64,000 nt of DNA from Chlamydomonas sphaeroides (taxonomy: Eukaryota > Chlorophyta > Chlorophyceae > Chlamydomonadales > Chlamydomonadaceae). The DNA is taken from NCBI GenBank assembly GCA_001662425.1, contig BDDC01000126.1, forward strand, positions 31,003 through 95,002, read 5' to 3'. A model generated the notes under the pieces. It was given only the letters and a program-made list of their open reading frames with translations, was not told the DNA's origin and did not search any database. Within the stretch, counting starts at the first letter, position 1. The number at the start of each line of letters is the position of its first letter. Of this stretch, positions 1 to 12,400 are shown one piece after another. The position numbers were made by a program, and so were the translations under genes.

Positions 1-3000
1 AAGGCCGGCCGCTGCACACGCTGTTTGACCTGGTGGTTGGCACCTCCACGGGCGCCATCGTGGCTGTCGGGCTGGGCGTGTTCCACTTCAGCCTGGACCA
101 GTGCGAGGCCATCTACACGGGCCTGGGCCACAAGGTCTTCAACAGGGTGAGACGGGCGCAAGGACGCGGAGGGAGGGCGAGGCACGGGGCAGGGTGGGAG
201 GGTACGGGGATGGCGAGCGCGCGGGGTGGGGCCGGAGGCATCAAGGTAACGTGGCGAGAAAAGCAGATAAAAAAGAAGTGAGTCATTGGGTATGTTACAA
301 ACGTTCGCACTTACCAATGTAGGTACCAGTAAAGATCAGTTTCTTGGGTGTCGGTAGGTAATCCTGCCTGTCTCCCGCGCCTGCGACCTCAGGCCGCGGC
401 GCCCTCTGGCGCGCCCACGCGCCGCGAGGAGCTCATCGCCGCCGCCGCCGTCCAGGCGCAGGCCGCCGCTGGGGCCGCCGCTGGCGCCGCCGCCTCGGCC
501 TCTGCCGCCGCCGCCGCCAGCAGCTCCAGCGGCTGGCGCGACAGCCTGCTGCGGGTCATGCACGGCACCAGCACCTCGCTGAGGCTGGCGGTGTACGGCT
601 TCAAGCACGACGCCAGCACGTTCGAGGAGCTGCTCAAGCAGATGTGCGACATACGCAAGCTGGTGCGTCAGTCAGTCAGTCAGGCAGGCAGGCAGGCAGA
701 GAAGGACGCGCGGCGTTCTTGTGTTTTGGTTTGCTCTCTAAAACACTTCACAGCCACCCCCGCCCCTACCTCGCCCTCGCCCCTACCTCGCCCTCGCCCC
801 TGCCTCGCCGCACGCCGCAGGGCTGTGCCGCCAATCAGCTCATCGACGCCGCGGCGCTGGGCGGCCCCAAGGTGGCGGCGGTGGCCACCCTCGTGTCGGT
901 CAGCCCCATCACACCGCTGGTGTTCACCACGTACGAGCTGCCGCCGGAGCAGGAGGCCGCGGCGGCCGCCATGCGCGCCGTGCCCAGCTCAAGCAGGCAC
1001 CTCATCTGGCAGGCGAGTTCGCGCGGGCCAGGCGCCAGGGCCATGTCCAAACGGCATGTGTGCGTATGCTGGGTGGGGCCGTCTGTGGTGAGGCTTGTGC
1101 TGCGCTCCTGGACCGGGGCTTGGCATGTAGGCATGGGCGGTGCTGGGTCCCTGTGTTGTCCTGTACCGCAGCCAGGCTGCGTTGCTGGGATGAGGGCCGG
1201 GCACGGCACGCTCGCACACGCGTTTGCTGCCTTGAACACGCCTCGTGCTGCCGTACGGTACCGCAGGCCGTACGCGCCTCCTCCGCCGCGCCGTACTACC
1301 TGGACGACTTCGTGTGCGGCGACGACCGGTACCAGGTGCGTACGGCCGCACGACCCGACCCGCACGGCGCGCTGCGCCACACGCCCGCCCCTCTCCCCTT
1401 ACTCCCCGCAGCTCCCGCCCCTCACTCCCTGCCCCCCCAACCCACCCCTCCCGCCCCCAACCAGGACGGCGCGGCCACCGCCAACAACCCCTCCATCTTG
1501 GCGCTGCAGCAAGCCCGGCTGCTGTGGCCGGGATGCCACCTGGAGCTCCTCGTGTCGGTGGGCTGCGGCGCCGCGCCCAGCGTGCGGCGCGAGCGCGCCG
1601 CGCACGCCATGATCGACACGGGCGGCGTGCTGGTGGAGGCCGCCACGTCGCCCGACCGAGCCGACGAGGCGCTGTCCACACTCGCGCCACTCATGCCGGT
1701 GCGGTGTGCTCCCTGGGAAGGGCCGGTGCCGCAGATGGAAGGAGGCGTGGGTGGGAGGGAAAGCGTGGATGGCGTGCGCCCGGCGCGTGACCTCCGGCGC
1801 TCAACCTCTCCGCCCGCGCCTCCTGGGGCCTCGAGGCTACGGCGCCGGTGTCAACTATGCATGACGCTCCCCGCGGTCGCTTCCCACATCCCCGCATCCT
1901 GACATCCCCACGCAGGGCCTGCGCTACTTCCGCTTCCAGCCCGTGCACGAGCGCTGCGCCATGGAGATGGACGACGTCAACCCCTCCAACTGGGCAGCGC
2001 TGCAGGTGCGGGGGATGGGGGGATGGGAGCGATGGAAGGTCAGGGTAGCGCATGCGCGCTAATGGCGATGCCGGCGCTCCAACCGCTGCCGTGCCAGGCG
2101 CTGCAGCACCTGGGTGGCGTGAGCGGTGTTGATGCCTGCGTGCTGCGTCGTGCTGCGCCCGCGCTACCGGCGTGGCATGGCGTCGGTCGATTGTTGACAG
2201 GCGGTGTGCCGTGTGCTGTGTGCTGTGCGCCGCGTGTCGTGCTGCGCGGCGCAGTGCGCTTTGCTGGCCTCGACCATGCTGTGACGTGTGCTGTGCTGTG
2301 TGCTGCGCGCTGCAGGCAGCGGTGGACGAGTACTGTGTGGCGCACGCGGCGCGGCTGGAGGAGCTGGCGGGGCTGCTCGTGGCTGGCATGCCGCCTGAGG
2401 GACAGGAGCCGGGCGACGAGGAGGAGCACGACGAGGGCAGCGAGGTCGAGGAGGCGCCCGAGGACCCCTTCGAGGCGCCGGTGGGCTTGGCGCCGGACGG
2501 CTCGCCACTGCCGCGCGTGCCGCGCGTCCGGTGAGGCCGGGGCTGCGACACCGTCTGTCCTTGCTGGGCCTGCTGGAGGTTTGGATTGTGTGGGTGCCGT
2601 TTCGGGGCTGCACCGGCCCCACGCCCTGACTCCAGCCGCGCTCGCCTTGCTCCCGTGGCGTCAGGCTGGGCGCCAAGCGAGGCTTGGTGGTGGTGGAGGC
2701 GCCCTGCCTGCCGCCCGGCACCGCCACCCTGGCGCCCGCAGGCGGCTGGCTGGCGGCGGCGCAGTCGTCGGCCGAGGCCATGGCGGGCCAGCCCCACCTG
2801 CCCCTGGCCAAACGCTGCGACCTCGCCGCCACCGCCGCCGACGCGACGCTGTCCGCGGAGCTGGTGGCCATGCACGTGCGGTGGCTGGACGAGCAAGAGC
2901 GGCTGCGGCAGGCGGCCCAGGCGGAGGCGGAGGCCGAGCGGCGGGAGCTGGCGGAGCAGGAGGCGCGGCAGCAGGAGCAGGCCGAGGCGGAGGCGGAAGC

Positions 3001-5181
3001 GGGGCGGGAGCGGGAGCGGGAGCAGCAGGCACAGCGGAGGTCAGCGGAGCGGCCGCAGGCCGCTCCGGCGCAGGCGCAGCCGACGGTTGCGGCTGGGATG
3101 GGCACGTTCCTGGGCATCACGGACGCCGCGGCGCAGGCCGCGGCGGACGAGGACGACGGGGAGGGGCTCCCCGCTGCCCGCCACATCAGCATCTCCACCG
3201 CGGCGGCCGCGGCCGCCGGCTCCGGGGCGCTGATGGGGACATCGCCGATACCATCCGGGCCCAGCCTGCTCTCCCCACGCAGCGCCAGCTTCAGGCCCTG
3301 GTCGTCCAACGCAACCAGCGGCAGGGCGATGGGCGCCGCCGGCAGCGACGCCGGCGCGGCGGCGGCTGGAGCCGCCGCCAGCGTTGACGGCGCCGGCGTG
3401 GTGGTGGCCGCGGCGGCGGCGTCAGTGGCCGACGCCGCGGTTGAGGCGGCGGCGGCCGCCACCAGTACCCCGTCGGCGGCGCATTCGTCGTCGCTGTTCG
3501 ACTACTTTTTCGGCGGCTCTTCAGCCACCCGGCGGACCGGCGGCGGCAGCAACAGCTTCACCACGCCACCGCCGGCGGCGGCAGGCCCGGCCGCGGCCCA
3601 GCCGCCGCAACACGCCCCAGCCGGCGGCGCGGCCGCGCAGCCCACCGAGGCCACCACGCCTCCGCCAGGCAGAGCGCCGCCGCAGGCCCCTCCAGCACTC
3701 ACTCCGCTGGGCAGCTCCTTCTCCCTGCCGGTCTGCTCGCCGCCGCACTCTGGCGGAGGCGCGCCACCGCCCACGCCGTCTCTATCAGGCGGCCCGGCGG
3801 CGGCGCCAGGCTCCTCTGCTCCAGCGGTGCTGCCATCCATGCTGCTGGCGGCACTTCTGCAGGACCTCGCAGAGGCGGTGGGGATGCTGCATCTCGGCCT
3901 GCCGGTGGCGTGGGAGGGGCCCGAGGCCGGTGGCGAGCCGGGCCTGGTGGCGGGCTGGGCTACCGAGGTGGTCGCGGTCGTGGAGCCAGGTGCGGCACCC
4001 GGGGGGTTGCCGCTTGGGCGGCGGCGGCGCACGGGCTGAAAGGCGAGGTGAAGCGCGATTGCGCGTGCCAGGGAGTGTGGAGCGAAGCGCCATCTGGCTT
4101 TGCATGCGGCTTCGAATTTTCATCAATGCCGTCGATAAAGTTTAGCAAGTGGATATCTCGCTGTGCTGTAGAACCGAGCAGCCATCAGGCTCCAAGCGGC
4201 TGGGCAGTGGCGCCGTACGTGTCCAATGTGGCCCCTCCTCCCCTGACCGCAGGCCCCGACGCTGACCGCATCCTGGCGGAGCTGGGCCACCCATCGCCTC
4301 ACCACCTGCAGGGGCACCGGCACCACCAGCACCAGCACGGCAGCGCCCACCTCGGCCAGCCCGGACACGCCCACCACCCACACAGCCACCCACACGGCCA
4401 AGGCCAAGGCCAAGGCCAAGGCCAAGGCCAAGGCCAGCAGCACGCCACGGCGCCCGGCAGCCAGGGCACCCCGCAGCTGCGGCCCACCCTGACGGCGCTC
4501 TTCGCGGCCGCCCGCGGCGCGCCGCTCGAGTCGCCGCGCTGCCGCACCTACACGCTGCTGGCGCGGCAGGAGGTGTGGGTCGACGGGGCACCCCTGGCGA
4601 CGCTGCTGCTGCAGGTGGGCCTCTGCACCGCCTGCCGCACCCGCGCAAGTCAGCGCTCTCCGGCTCGTCCGACCCCTTGCATCGCCGGCTTTGCGGCCCC
4701 ATCCTGCACCCGCCCCGCCCCAAGGCGGCTGCTTGAGCGCTCGGTGCTGCCATGCCGGCCTCCGCAGGTGCGGTGGCCCGCGTCGCTGCTTCGCGCCTCG
4801 GACCTGCCCGCTCTTGCGCCGCAGCTCAGCGGCCTCGTGGTCACGGCCGGGGTGCCGCTGCCGCCGGCGCTCACGTCGGGCCTGCTGCAGGCGGGCGTGC
4901 GCGCCGTGGTGGCGCCCGCAGGTCCGCAGCCGCAGATGGCGGCGCGGACGCTGCTGTCCGCCCGTAAGAGCATCAGCTTTGGCGGCGCAGTGCCGCACCC
5001 GCCAACGGCCGAGTCGGGAGCAGGGCCTAATGGTAGTGGAGGGACGGGAGATGCGCTGGCGAGGTTCCTGGCGGCGTTTGCGGAGGCGCTGGCGGCGGGC
5101 GAGAGCGTGGCGGCCGCGCTGGCGGCGGCGGAGGGGCGGCAGCCTGAGCTGCGCGGGGCCGTGGCGTTCCATCACCTGTGA
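1..5181 (+). CDS. Patatin-like phospholipase (5' end outside window)
   Basis: Predicted lipid acyl hydrolase of the patatin/iPLA2 family, 10 exons visible: 1-146, 393-662, 821-1012, 1267-1335, 1465-1698, 1916-2005, 2316-2530, 2665-3989, 4253-4614, 4768-5181 (stop TGA). Splice phases agree throughout. The first exon carries the nucleophile elbow GTSTGAI (GxSxG) after LFDLVV. Exon 4 has ASSAAPYY and exon 5 begins DGAATANNPS, the family's catalytic Asp motif (DGA/G), so the Ser-Asp dyad is intact. The GGGxRG oxyanion-hole loop must lie upstream of the window. After the catalytic domain come an acidic linker, a Glu/Gln/Arg coiled-coil-like stretch (about 2900-3050), a long Ala/Gly/Pro-rich region, a His/Gly-Gln tract and a conserved-looking C-terminal module. 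The intron after 1012 appears to use a GC donor (CAG|GCGAGT). Substrate and location cannot be read from the sequence. Confidence 0.85.
4396..4436 (+). repeat. Hexanucleotide repeat (GGCCAA)n inside coding exon
   Basis: Nearly seven perfect GGCCAA units lie inside exon 9 of the patatin-like gene. The 6-bp period keeps the frame and encodes an alternating Gly-Gln run that follows a His-rich tract, so copy-number change would alter protein length without a frameshift. Confidence 0.9.
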
Positions 5182-5454
5182 GCTGTGACGCGGTCCGGGG
5201 CTGCGAGCGAGCGAGCGAGCGGTCGCCGTGTGGAGTGGGGTGTGTGGGGCGAGGTGGGCTGCGACATGTGTGAGCGTGTGTACTTGTACTGTGCGCCGTG
5301 CAGAGTCTGAGCATGCAACGAGACCCTAGAGAGCCTAGCTAGATGCGGGGTAATGGTGGCGCGGCTAGGTCCGGCAGGCCTGTGCTTTAAAGAGGGAGAC
5401 AGGGCGGCCACTGCAGGACAGACGGTCACTGCGTGATTGAGCGGCATGCGGCGA

Positions 5455-5459
5455 TGTAA
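5455..5459 (+). promoter_or_regulatory. TGTAA poly(A) signal candidate for the patatin-like gene
   Basis: A TGTAA pentamer lies about 275 nt after the stop codon at 5179-5181. TGTAA is the known polyadenylation motif of volvocine algae. A second TGTAA at 5657-5661 is an alternative. Assignment to this gene rests on position. Confidence 0.5.
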
Positions 5460-5726
5460 GTACCGGCTGAGCCCGATGCCCGCGTCAACGCAGGGCATGT
5501 CGCAGGCTTACATGGCATGTTGTAGCGGCCGCGACATGTGCGCTGTGGCCCAAGGGTCGTGAAGGGTCGTGTCAGAGGTGCATTCTCCTTTGCCGTAGGG
5601 CTCGCTCCAAGCGTCCGGTGGGCACCCGCATTGCATATGCAAAGACCATCTGCACTTGTAAGACATTAAACGGACCAACTCGCTACAAGGTTTCGCCAAG
5701 AGGGCATTCTGTGAGCAAGCTGCCAA

Positions 5727-6747
5727 ATGCTGACGACTACTCGGCTCTGCCGCTGCCCCATGGCTGCCCACCCCGCAAGTACATCGTCGCTGGTGGTCGC
5801 GAGGCCCTGTCTCGTGCAAGTTTCCGTGGCAAATCGCGTCATATCGCGGCCTGCGCCGGCCAGCGTCGCGGTCTGCCGCGCCGTGAGCGCCCAGGTATGC
5901 CACCCACATACAGCTGTTAATTATGGCCTGGAATACGGGTCGATCCGTTAAGGTCATCGAGCGACGGTCCAAAAGTTGCCTGACTGACGCGACTCTTGAC
6001 ATTCCGCCTCCATGCCTGCGCTCCCAGGCCCAGGACGCCTACGTTGACGATGACGGGCCGCCACAAATGGAAGACCTGCTGCCGGAGGAAGTGGCGGTGA
6101 CCTGCAAGAGCGCCAGCGGCCCGCCCGTGCCAGGCACGCTGACGACCCGGGACTGGATTGTGACATGCCACTGCCAAAAGTGCGAGGCCGGCGACTTCTC
6201 GACGAAAGACCCCGAGAAGGTGCGCTTCACAAGAATCTCTTCCCCTGGCTGTGTCGCGCCGAAAGCGAGCATCAAATTCTTCCGACGCCGTCGGCGCTCC
6301 CCCCTGCCTTCCCAGCGCAGTGCGTGGCTTGCCTGGCCTTCCCGCCACCGCACCAGTAATACAGGACCATCAGGATTACGTAGCTGGGCTGGCAATCATG
6401 CTCAACCTCTCCCTCCACGCCCCGCCTGCGCGCAGGAGCCTGCTTCCGGCAGGCGCCGCCGGCCCATTCCCCGGCTGGAGCCGGGCACCTTCAGCCCGAC
6501 GATGTGGGAGAAGCACTGCGGCTCGCTCAACAAGAAGTGGGCCACCTCCATCCGCATCGTGGCCGGTGGGGCCGACGGCGTCAACTCGGACACGCTGTTT
6601 GTGTCCTTCCTGAAGAAACACGGCGTGCGCGCGCTGCCGGCCCGCCGTACCGGTGAGCACCGGCCATTTTGCAGCGGGCGAGCAGGCGGGGGAGTGAAAC
6701 ACCATCAAACCATTTTAGGTGAAGAGGGCGGGTATGCTGGTGCCTAG
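5727..6747 (+). CDS. SAND-like domain protein, putative DNA-binding factor
   Basis: Three in-phase exons: 5727-5894 (from ATG), 6028-6219 and 6436 onward. Exon 1 encodes 56 residues rich in Ala/Ser/Val/Arg with few acids, resembling an organelle transit peptide. Exon 2 ends with a C-x-C-x-x-C motif (VTCHCQKC). Exon 3 has FSPTMWEKHCGSLNKKWATS followed by IRI, which resembles the SAND core (F.P..FE.HxG...KKWK.SIR) found in plant and volvocine regulators. The 3' end is uncertain. Reading on without splicing stops at 6745-6747 (about 223 aa). A GT at 6653 could instead splice to a short terminal exon such as 7161-7270. The SAND call is by motif eye only. A transit-like N-terminus on a DNA-binding protein is odd and may be fortuitous. 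Confidence 0.55.
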
Positions 6748-9489
6748 AGATTGGGGTGGGGTTGCGAGCGGGCAAGGGAGGGCCGCTGGACAGGCGTGGG
6801 GCCCTGTGGCTGAGCGACTTCGTTGCTGTACTGCGACATCCCTCTCCTGACACGCGTGCTGACCTGGGCCTACCTGCTGACACGGACTTACCTGATGACG
6901 CGCACCACTGATGCGGCCCCCGCTGCAAACCGGTTCCCAGGCGGCCCGCCGGAGCTGGTGTGGGCCGACCAGGCGTGAGGATACGACCAGGCACCGCCTG
7001 GCGCCGCCTGGCGCCGTGCCGCGCGGTGCTGTCCCGCTCAGCAGGCGGCGGACGACGGCAGAGGCAGGGCGATGTGCCGGGTTGCTTCCTCGAGGCTGGC
7101 GGTTGCGCTGGTGGCGGCCGACCATGCCAAGAGTTGGTGGCCTCACCGGCGGCGGCGCAGCTGCAAAGAGAACGGCGGTGTGGAAGCAGGGTGCTGCAGG
7201 CGCCTCAGCACGCTGCTGCGCTAGTATGCGTCTTGGGCTGAGCCCGGGACGTAGAATGTCTGTGGACTAGCGCTCGAGACGCGTCAAGACGCAACAAGGC
7301 GTTGCAACTTGCAAGACACGTTGCCTGACACACTGATCTCTGGTTGATGAATGCTCTCCTCGGACGGTGCAGAGCTCTGCCACGCGACTACACCCCACTC
7401 ATCCTGCCGTACACCTCATCTCGCACACGCCTGCCGAAACCCACGCACACCCGTCAACTCTCCCGACGTCATGAACGGTACTGTCACCCATCAGGTTTCA
7501 GCATCTGTGTACGGCACAGTAACTTGGAATGCGGTAACTTCCCACACAGCAGGGGCTCAGGGAAGGCGCATGCGCCGGCTGTGTGACGGGGGCGGGGACC
7601 AAGGGGAGTGTGGTGGCTTTCTGAAGAGAGTCATTGAGTGGGGGCCGAGCGGGAACGACATGCGCGTGGTGTGTCCAATTCTTCAGGGGCGTGGTGTATG
7701 AGTGCAACATGCAACGGTACCGTGCGTGCAGTGCAGACGAGGCGTCGGTGTGCATTTGCCTGGATGTATATGGGAGCATGGATGGGAGTCGGGCGAGGAC
7801 GAGACAGCGCTGGGCGTGCTGCCAGGTGCCGTCCTTGGCTGCCACAAGAGGAAGACGGAGGGAGACGGCAGCCGCGCCGAGCGGTTCATGCATAAGCAGC
7901 GCGGTGTGGACGAAGCCAACTGGGGGGCCCTTTGACTGTAAGCTACGCCAGGGCCGTGACCCGCTGTGTGTGATGCAGTAGTAACAAGCTGGATGTTCCC
8001 ATGCCAAGCTGCAATGGGCCGAAGTCCTTCCGCAAGCAAGCGCTGCCCGCTCGCAGCTGGATGCAGCCACCCACGAGCCACGGGACTCCGCGGAACGCCT
8101 TGCAGCACCAGCCTTGCTCGCAACACCGCCATGCAGCCCATGACCTTACCGCGTGCAAATGCAAAGACACCTTGCGAACGTGTACCACCCCGCCATCCGG
8201 AGCTCTTGATCCCCTCGCTCGGGCAGCACCAGCCCGCACCCGTCCGGATGCGAGCAGGTACCGTCCCCCGCCATGCACCCGTCCATACGCCCGCTGCTCC
8301 AGGAACCTGCGCCGGCTCCTATGCAGTACTACAGCTTGACCTGCCCCAACCATGCCTGCGCCTGTGCCAGCGCCAACACACGACCTCGCCCAGCCCTAGC
8401 CTTAACACGGGAAAAAATAACCCAGCCCGCGCCGGATCGCACGTCAACATAAGTCAGAGGCGGTGCGCCTTGGCTCCACCAACTCCCCGCCTCAGCCGGG
8501 GTGCCGCCTCGGCGGCAGAATACTTAAGCAGCCCTAGACTGGGCCGCGCCATGCAGGCTGCACACACTTGCGCCGCGAGACATGGCAGTCGCTATCCAAC
8601 AACCATCTGCCGCTGAGTTGAGCCGGGGCCGCGGCCGGGGGCTGCCAGCGGCACGGCGCCAGAATGTAGCCGCAGCACAACCACACACAACACCCGTGGC
8701 GTGCATTAGCCCACAGCGTCAGCCGAACGTACCCGCACTGCAGCCATCCGACCGCGCGCCCCGGCCCGTGCACGTCCTTGTGAATGGCAATGCGTTGCCG
8801 CGGACACCCGTGCCGGGCACCCGCCGGCTAGCCCCTGGTCCCGTCAACACCCTTACTTAAGCCAAACGTTTAGGACGCCTCCGACCATGCCCATGATCGC
8901 CTCCCGGCGCCGGCGCCCGCCACGCTCGGCTCCATCCTGCCTCCGCGCGCCGCACGGCGCGCCCCCTCGCCCCCAAGTCCTGCAGCCTGCTTGCCACCCG
9001 TTTTGTTCGCGGCCCAAGCACCCCCGCGCCAACAAGTACCCGCGCCACGGCCCGCCGGACGGCCAATGGATACATCCACCCACCCAGCGTGCTGTCGCCC
9101 GCAGCGAGCGCCGCTGCCTGCCCGCATGCTCACGAGCCCCGAACACAAACCTGCCTGCCCCGCCGCTGAGATGGACAACACAACCCACCGTGCATGCCCC
9201 CACCGCCCCACCGCAACCGTACTAGGCTACAACCCTTCCTTTCCATGTGCTTGTTGTGAAAGGCTACACCTTACCCCAAGCGTTTTAATCCTCACGGTGG
9301 CGCCATGCCGCACCTGTTTGCCAGCCTTCTGTGGCCCCGGGCCCTATGGTTGGCCCCCTGAGCGACCCCCGGCCCAAGCGTAGGCCCCCTCGGCGGCCCC
9401 GGCCACCAACACCATGACTCCTCTGTGACCCAGGACCGCCGACTTCCCTGCGACGCCCAAAGTCTGGACCCTTGCGCGGCCTTGAAGCC
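6748..9489. other. Intergenic stretch with no gene seen
   Basis: No frame here shows a recognisable domain or a convincing exon chain on either strand. Open frames are short and typical of GC-rich random sequence. A possible alternative terminal exon of the upstream gene (7161-7270) and a TGTAA at about 7936-7940 are the only notable items. The right part is presumably the 3' flank of the minus-strand kinase gene. Confidence 0.5.
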
Positions 9490-12400
9490 TCACGCCTTAC
9501 GGTGATCCTCGTGGTCCTCTGGCTCCTCGATGATCGCCTCCAGCCCCGCCGTCGCCGTCAGAGTGGCGTGCGTTGTACTCAGCCTCGGCAGCGCCGGCAG
9601 CAGCGACGGCGCCACGGGCATAGGCCCCCACGCGTTCACAGGGGCCCCGCCCATCCCACCGCCCGCCTGGCCGGCGTTCATCACCGCCGCCTGCAGCAGC
9701 TGTGCGATGTCCTCCTCCTCCGTGCTGTGGCCCGCCGCAAGGCTGCCGGCCATCGAACCGCCGTCGTAACCGTTCTCTAACGCGGCGCCGGCGTTGAGGG
9801 GCGACGACAGAGCAGTGACCATGCCCGGACTCACGGCGGTGGCGCCGCCGCCGGGCAAGCCGCGGTCGGGGTCCAGCGCAAACGCGTTGTAGGCGCCCCC
9901 ACTATGCGACCCGCCAGGCGCGCCGGTGGCGGCGCCAGCGCGGGCCGCGGCCACGGCCGCAGCTGCGGCCGCGGCGCCGCTACCCGAGCCGGTGCGCATG
10001 GCGAACAGCGCCGCCGGGTCCTCGGGCGCCTGAACGGATTCCCGCAGCGTGGCAGGGCACACCTCGAGCGCCATGAGGGACTCGGCAGAGGCGACCTCCT
10101 CGTCGTCGTCCTCGTCGCTGACCGGCGTCACCGGCTCCGCGCCGCTGCTGCTGCTGTTGCGGCCGCCGCCGCGCGGCGCCGCCACGAGCTTGCCGCCGCC
10201 GCTGCTAGCCCGGACGGCGCTGGTGCCGGCCTCACGGGTGGGCGATTGCGGTGGCAGGAAGCGGCTCTGCGCCGACGGCGACCGGTACATAGACGACTCG
10301 CCGGACGGCGGCCGGCCAGGGCTCGTCGCCGCCGGCGCGCCGGCGCGCCCCACAGATGCCGCCGAGATGTTGAGCGGCGAGGGCGGCATGGGCCGAGAGG
10401 GCGGCCGGCTGGTGTCGCTGGGCGAGGAGCCGCCGGCGCTCGCGGCGCGCTGCTGCCCGTGCTGCGCGCTCGCCTGCTGCGAGAGGTACTGCTGGTGCAG
10501 CGGCGACAGCTGGCCACCCTGGTGCGTGGAATGCGTTGGCACAAAGGCTGCCATCTGCACCTGGCCGCTGCTGCCGCCCTGCAGCGACGCCGCGGCCGGC
10601 ACCGGGCATGGCCGCATGCCGGGCGGCATGCCCACGCCGCCCGCCGCGAGCTGCCCGCCCGCCTGCGCGCTGAAACCCACGGCGCCGGCCCGCTGGCCCT
10701 GATGCCCTCCCCAGCCGCCGCCGCCGCCGTTTGCACCGACGCCCATTGCCGCCGCGGGCGAGCCAGACACGCCGCTGTTGCTGTAGCGCTGCTGGCCGCC
10801 GGGGGCTGCGGCCACGTTGGCGCCTGCATGTGTGGGTGGCGAGCCGCCGAGCGCCACAGGCAGGCCGGGCATGTTGAGCGACGTGGCCGAGTCGGGCGCC
10901 AGGCCGCCCGAGCGAGCCGCTGAGCTGGGATGCATGGCCTGGTAGGGACCGGAGGACGAGGGACATCGACACGTGTCAGCGACAAGCCCCTGCCCCCGTG
11001 CGGCGCTTGGCCATGCCGGCGTGCCGCAATCCCGCATCGCATCCGTGCCGGCCCCCGCCTCACCGAGCTGACCGCGATGGCCATCTGCCGCAGCCGCAGC
11101 AGCACCTCCTCGAAGCTGGGCCGCTGCAGGTGGTTTAGCTGCAGGCAGTCGGCCAGCAGCAGCGCGTACTCGTACGGGCAGTCGCGCGGCAGCGCGGGGA
11201 AGTCGGCGTGCTGCACATAGCCGCCGGGGGCGCGAGAGTCGGGCACCCAGATCTGCGGCATGGGCGAGGTGCGCGCATCCAATGGGACACAATCGCGGAG
11301 GCGGGTTAGCGGTTGTGAGGAATGTCGGCGTCATCGTGACGGGCGGCAAGAGTACTTGAGCGGGGGCTCCACCAGAGAAAGCGAGGTTGAGGGGCTCGCG
11401 AGACGCACCGGGCGGCCCCAGTAGAGCTCCCACAGCAGGACGCCGAAGGCGTACGTGTCCGCGGCTCGCGAGAAGATGCCCAGTGTCGTCAGCTCCTGTT
11501 GGGAGGAAAGAGGCGGCCGGGCGGGCGGATGCGGGGGAAGCACAATGCTGCGGTGAGGCCGGGTTGCGGCCGACGCCGATTGGGGGCGGGTAGCGACTTA
11601 GCAGCACTTTTGGCGGCAGCGAGCGGGGGACAGCATGCGCTCCTCGGCAGGCAGCGCGAGCGCACCGGCGCCGCGTAGAAGGGCGTGCCCTGCCGCAGGC
11701 CGCTGATGTGGCTGTTCTCCATCTTGACGGAGAGGCCAAAGTCGGCCACCTGGGGAGGAAGGCGGCAGCCAGGCACCTCGGGTCACTGCGCTGCAGCCGG
11801 CGACCCTACCAGCCCAGCATCTACCAGCGCTGGATCAGCCGGACCAAGCCGGGCCGAGTCTCGTCGCACATGGATGCGCACCGGACCCAGACCGACACGG
11901 CGTAACCCGCATCATCGGTGGGATGCGGCATTGGCTGGGCAGCGGCCGCCGGCCAGCCCAGCTCGGAGCCCACAGCCCTGGCCCACCTTGATGGCGAAGC
12001 CGCAGCGCCCGACCAACGGGTAGTTGCCGTACTGCGAGCCGCCCGCCGCTATGGCCGCCGCCACGCTGCTGGAGGTGACGACGCCGGGGTAACCCCCCGC
12101 ACCGCGGTTGCCCGTGGCGGGGTGCACCGCCGAGGAGCCGGCGCCGCCCCAGCCGCCCTTGCCGCCCGTTTGCACGGTTCCCGAGGCGGAGCCGCGCAGC
12201 GAGCCGGAGCCGGGCGCCGAGGGCGCTAGCCCAGCAGGCAGCGGCGCGAACTTGAGCAGCACGTTCTGCGGGGGCACGGTGGAACGGGGCAGGCGTTAGT
12301 TTCGTAGCGACCGTCCTCAGGCCGCTGCCGGAGCCCTGCAGCCAGCTGCTGGCCCTCGTGCTGCGCCGCGCTTGGCTGCGCCAGCCCGTCAATCGTCGCC

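Noticed and set aside
2023..3387. 454-codon plus-strand frame overlapping the patatin-like gene
   Set aside because: It is a shifted frame of the GC-rich exon 8 and an intron. The in-phase exon chain uses a different frame.
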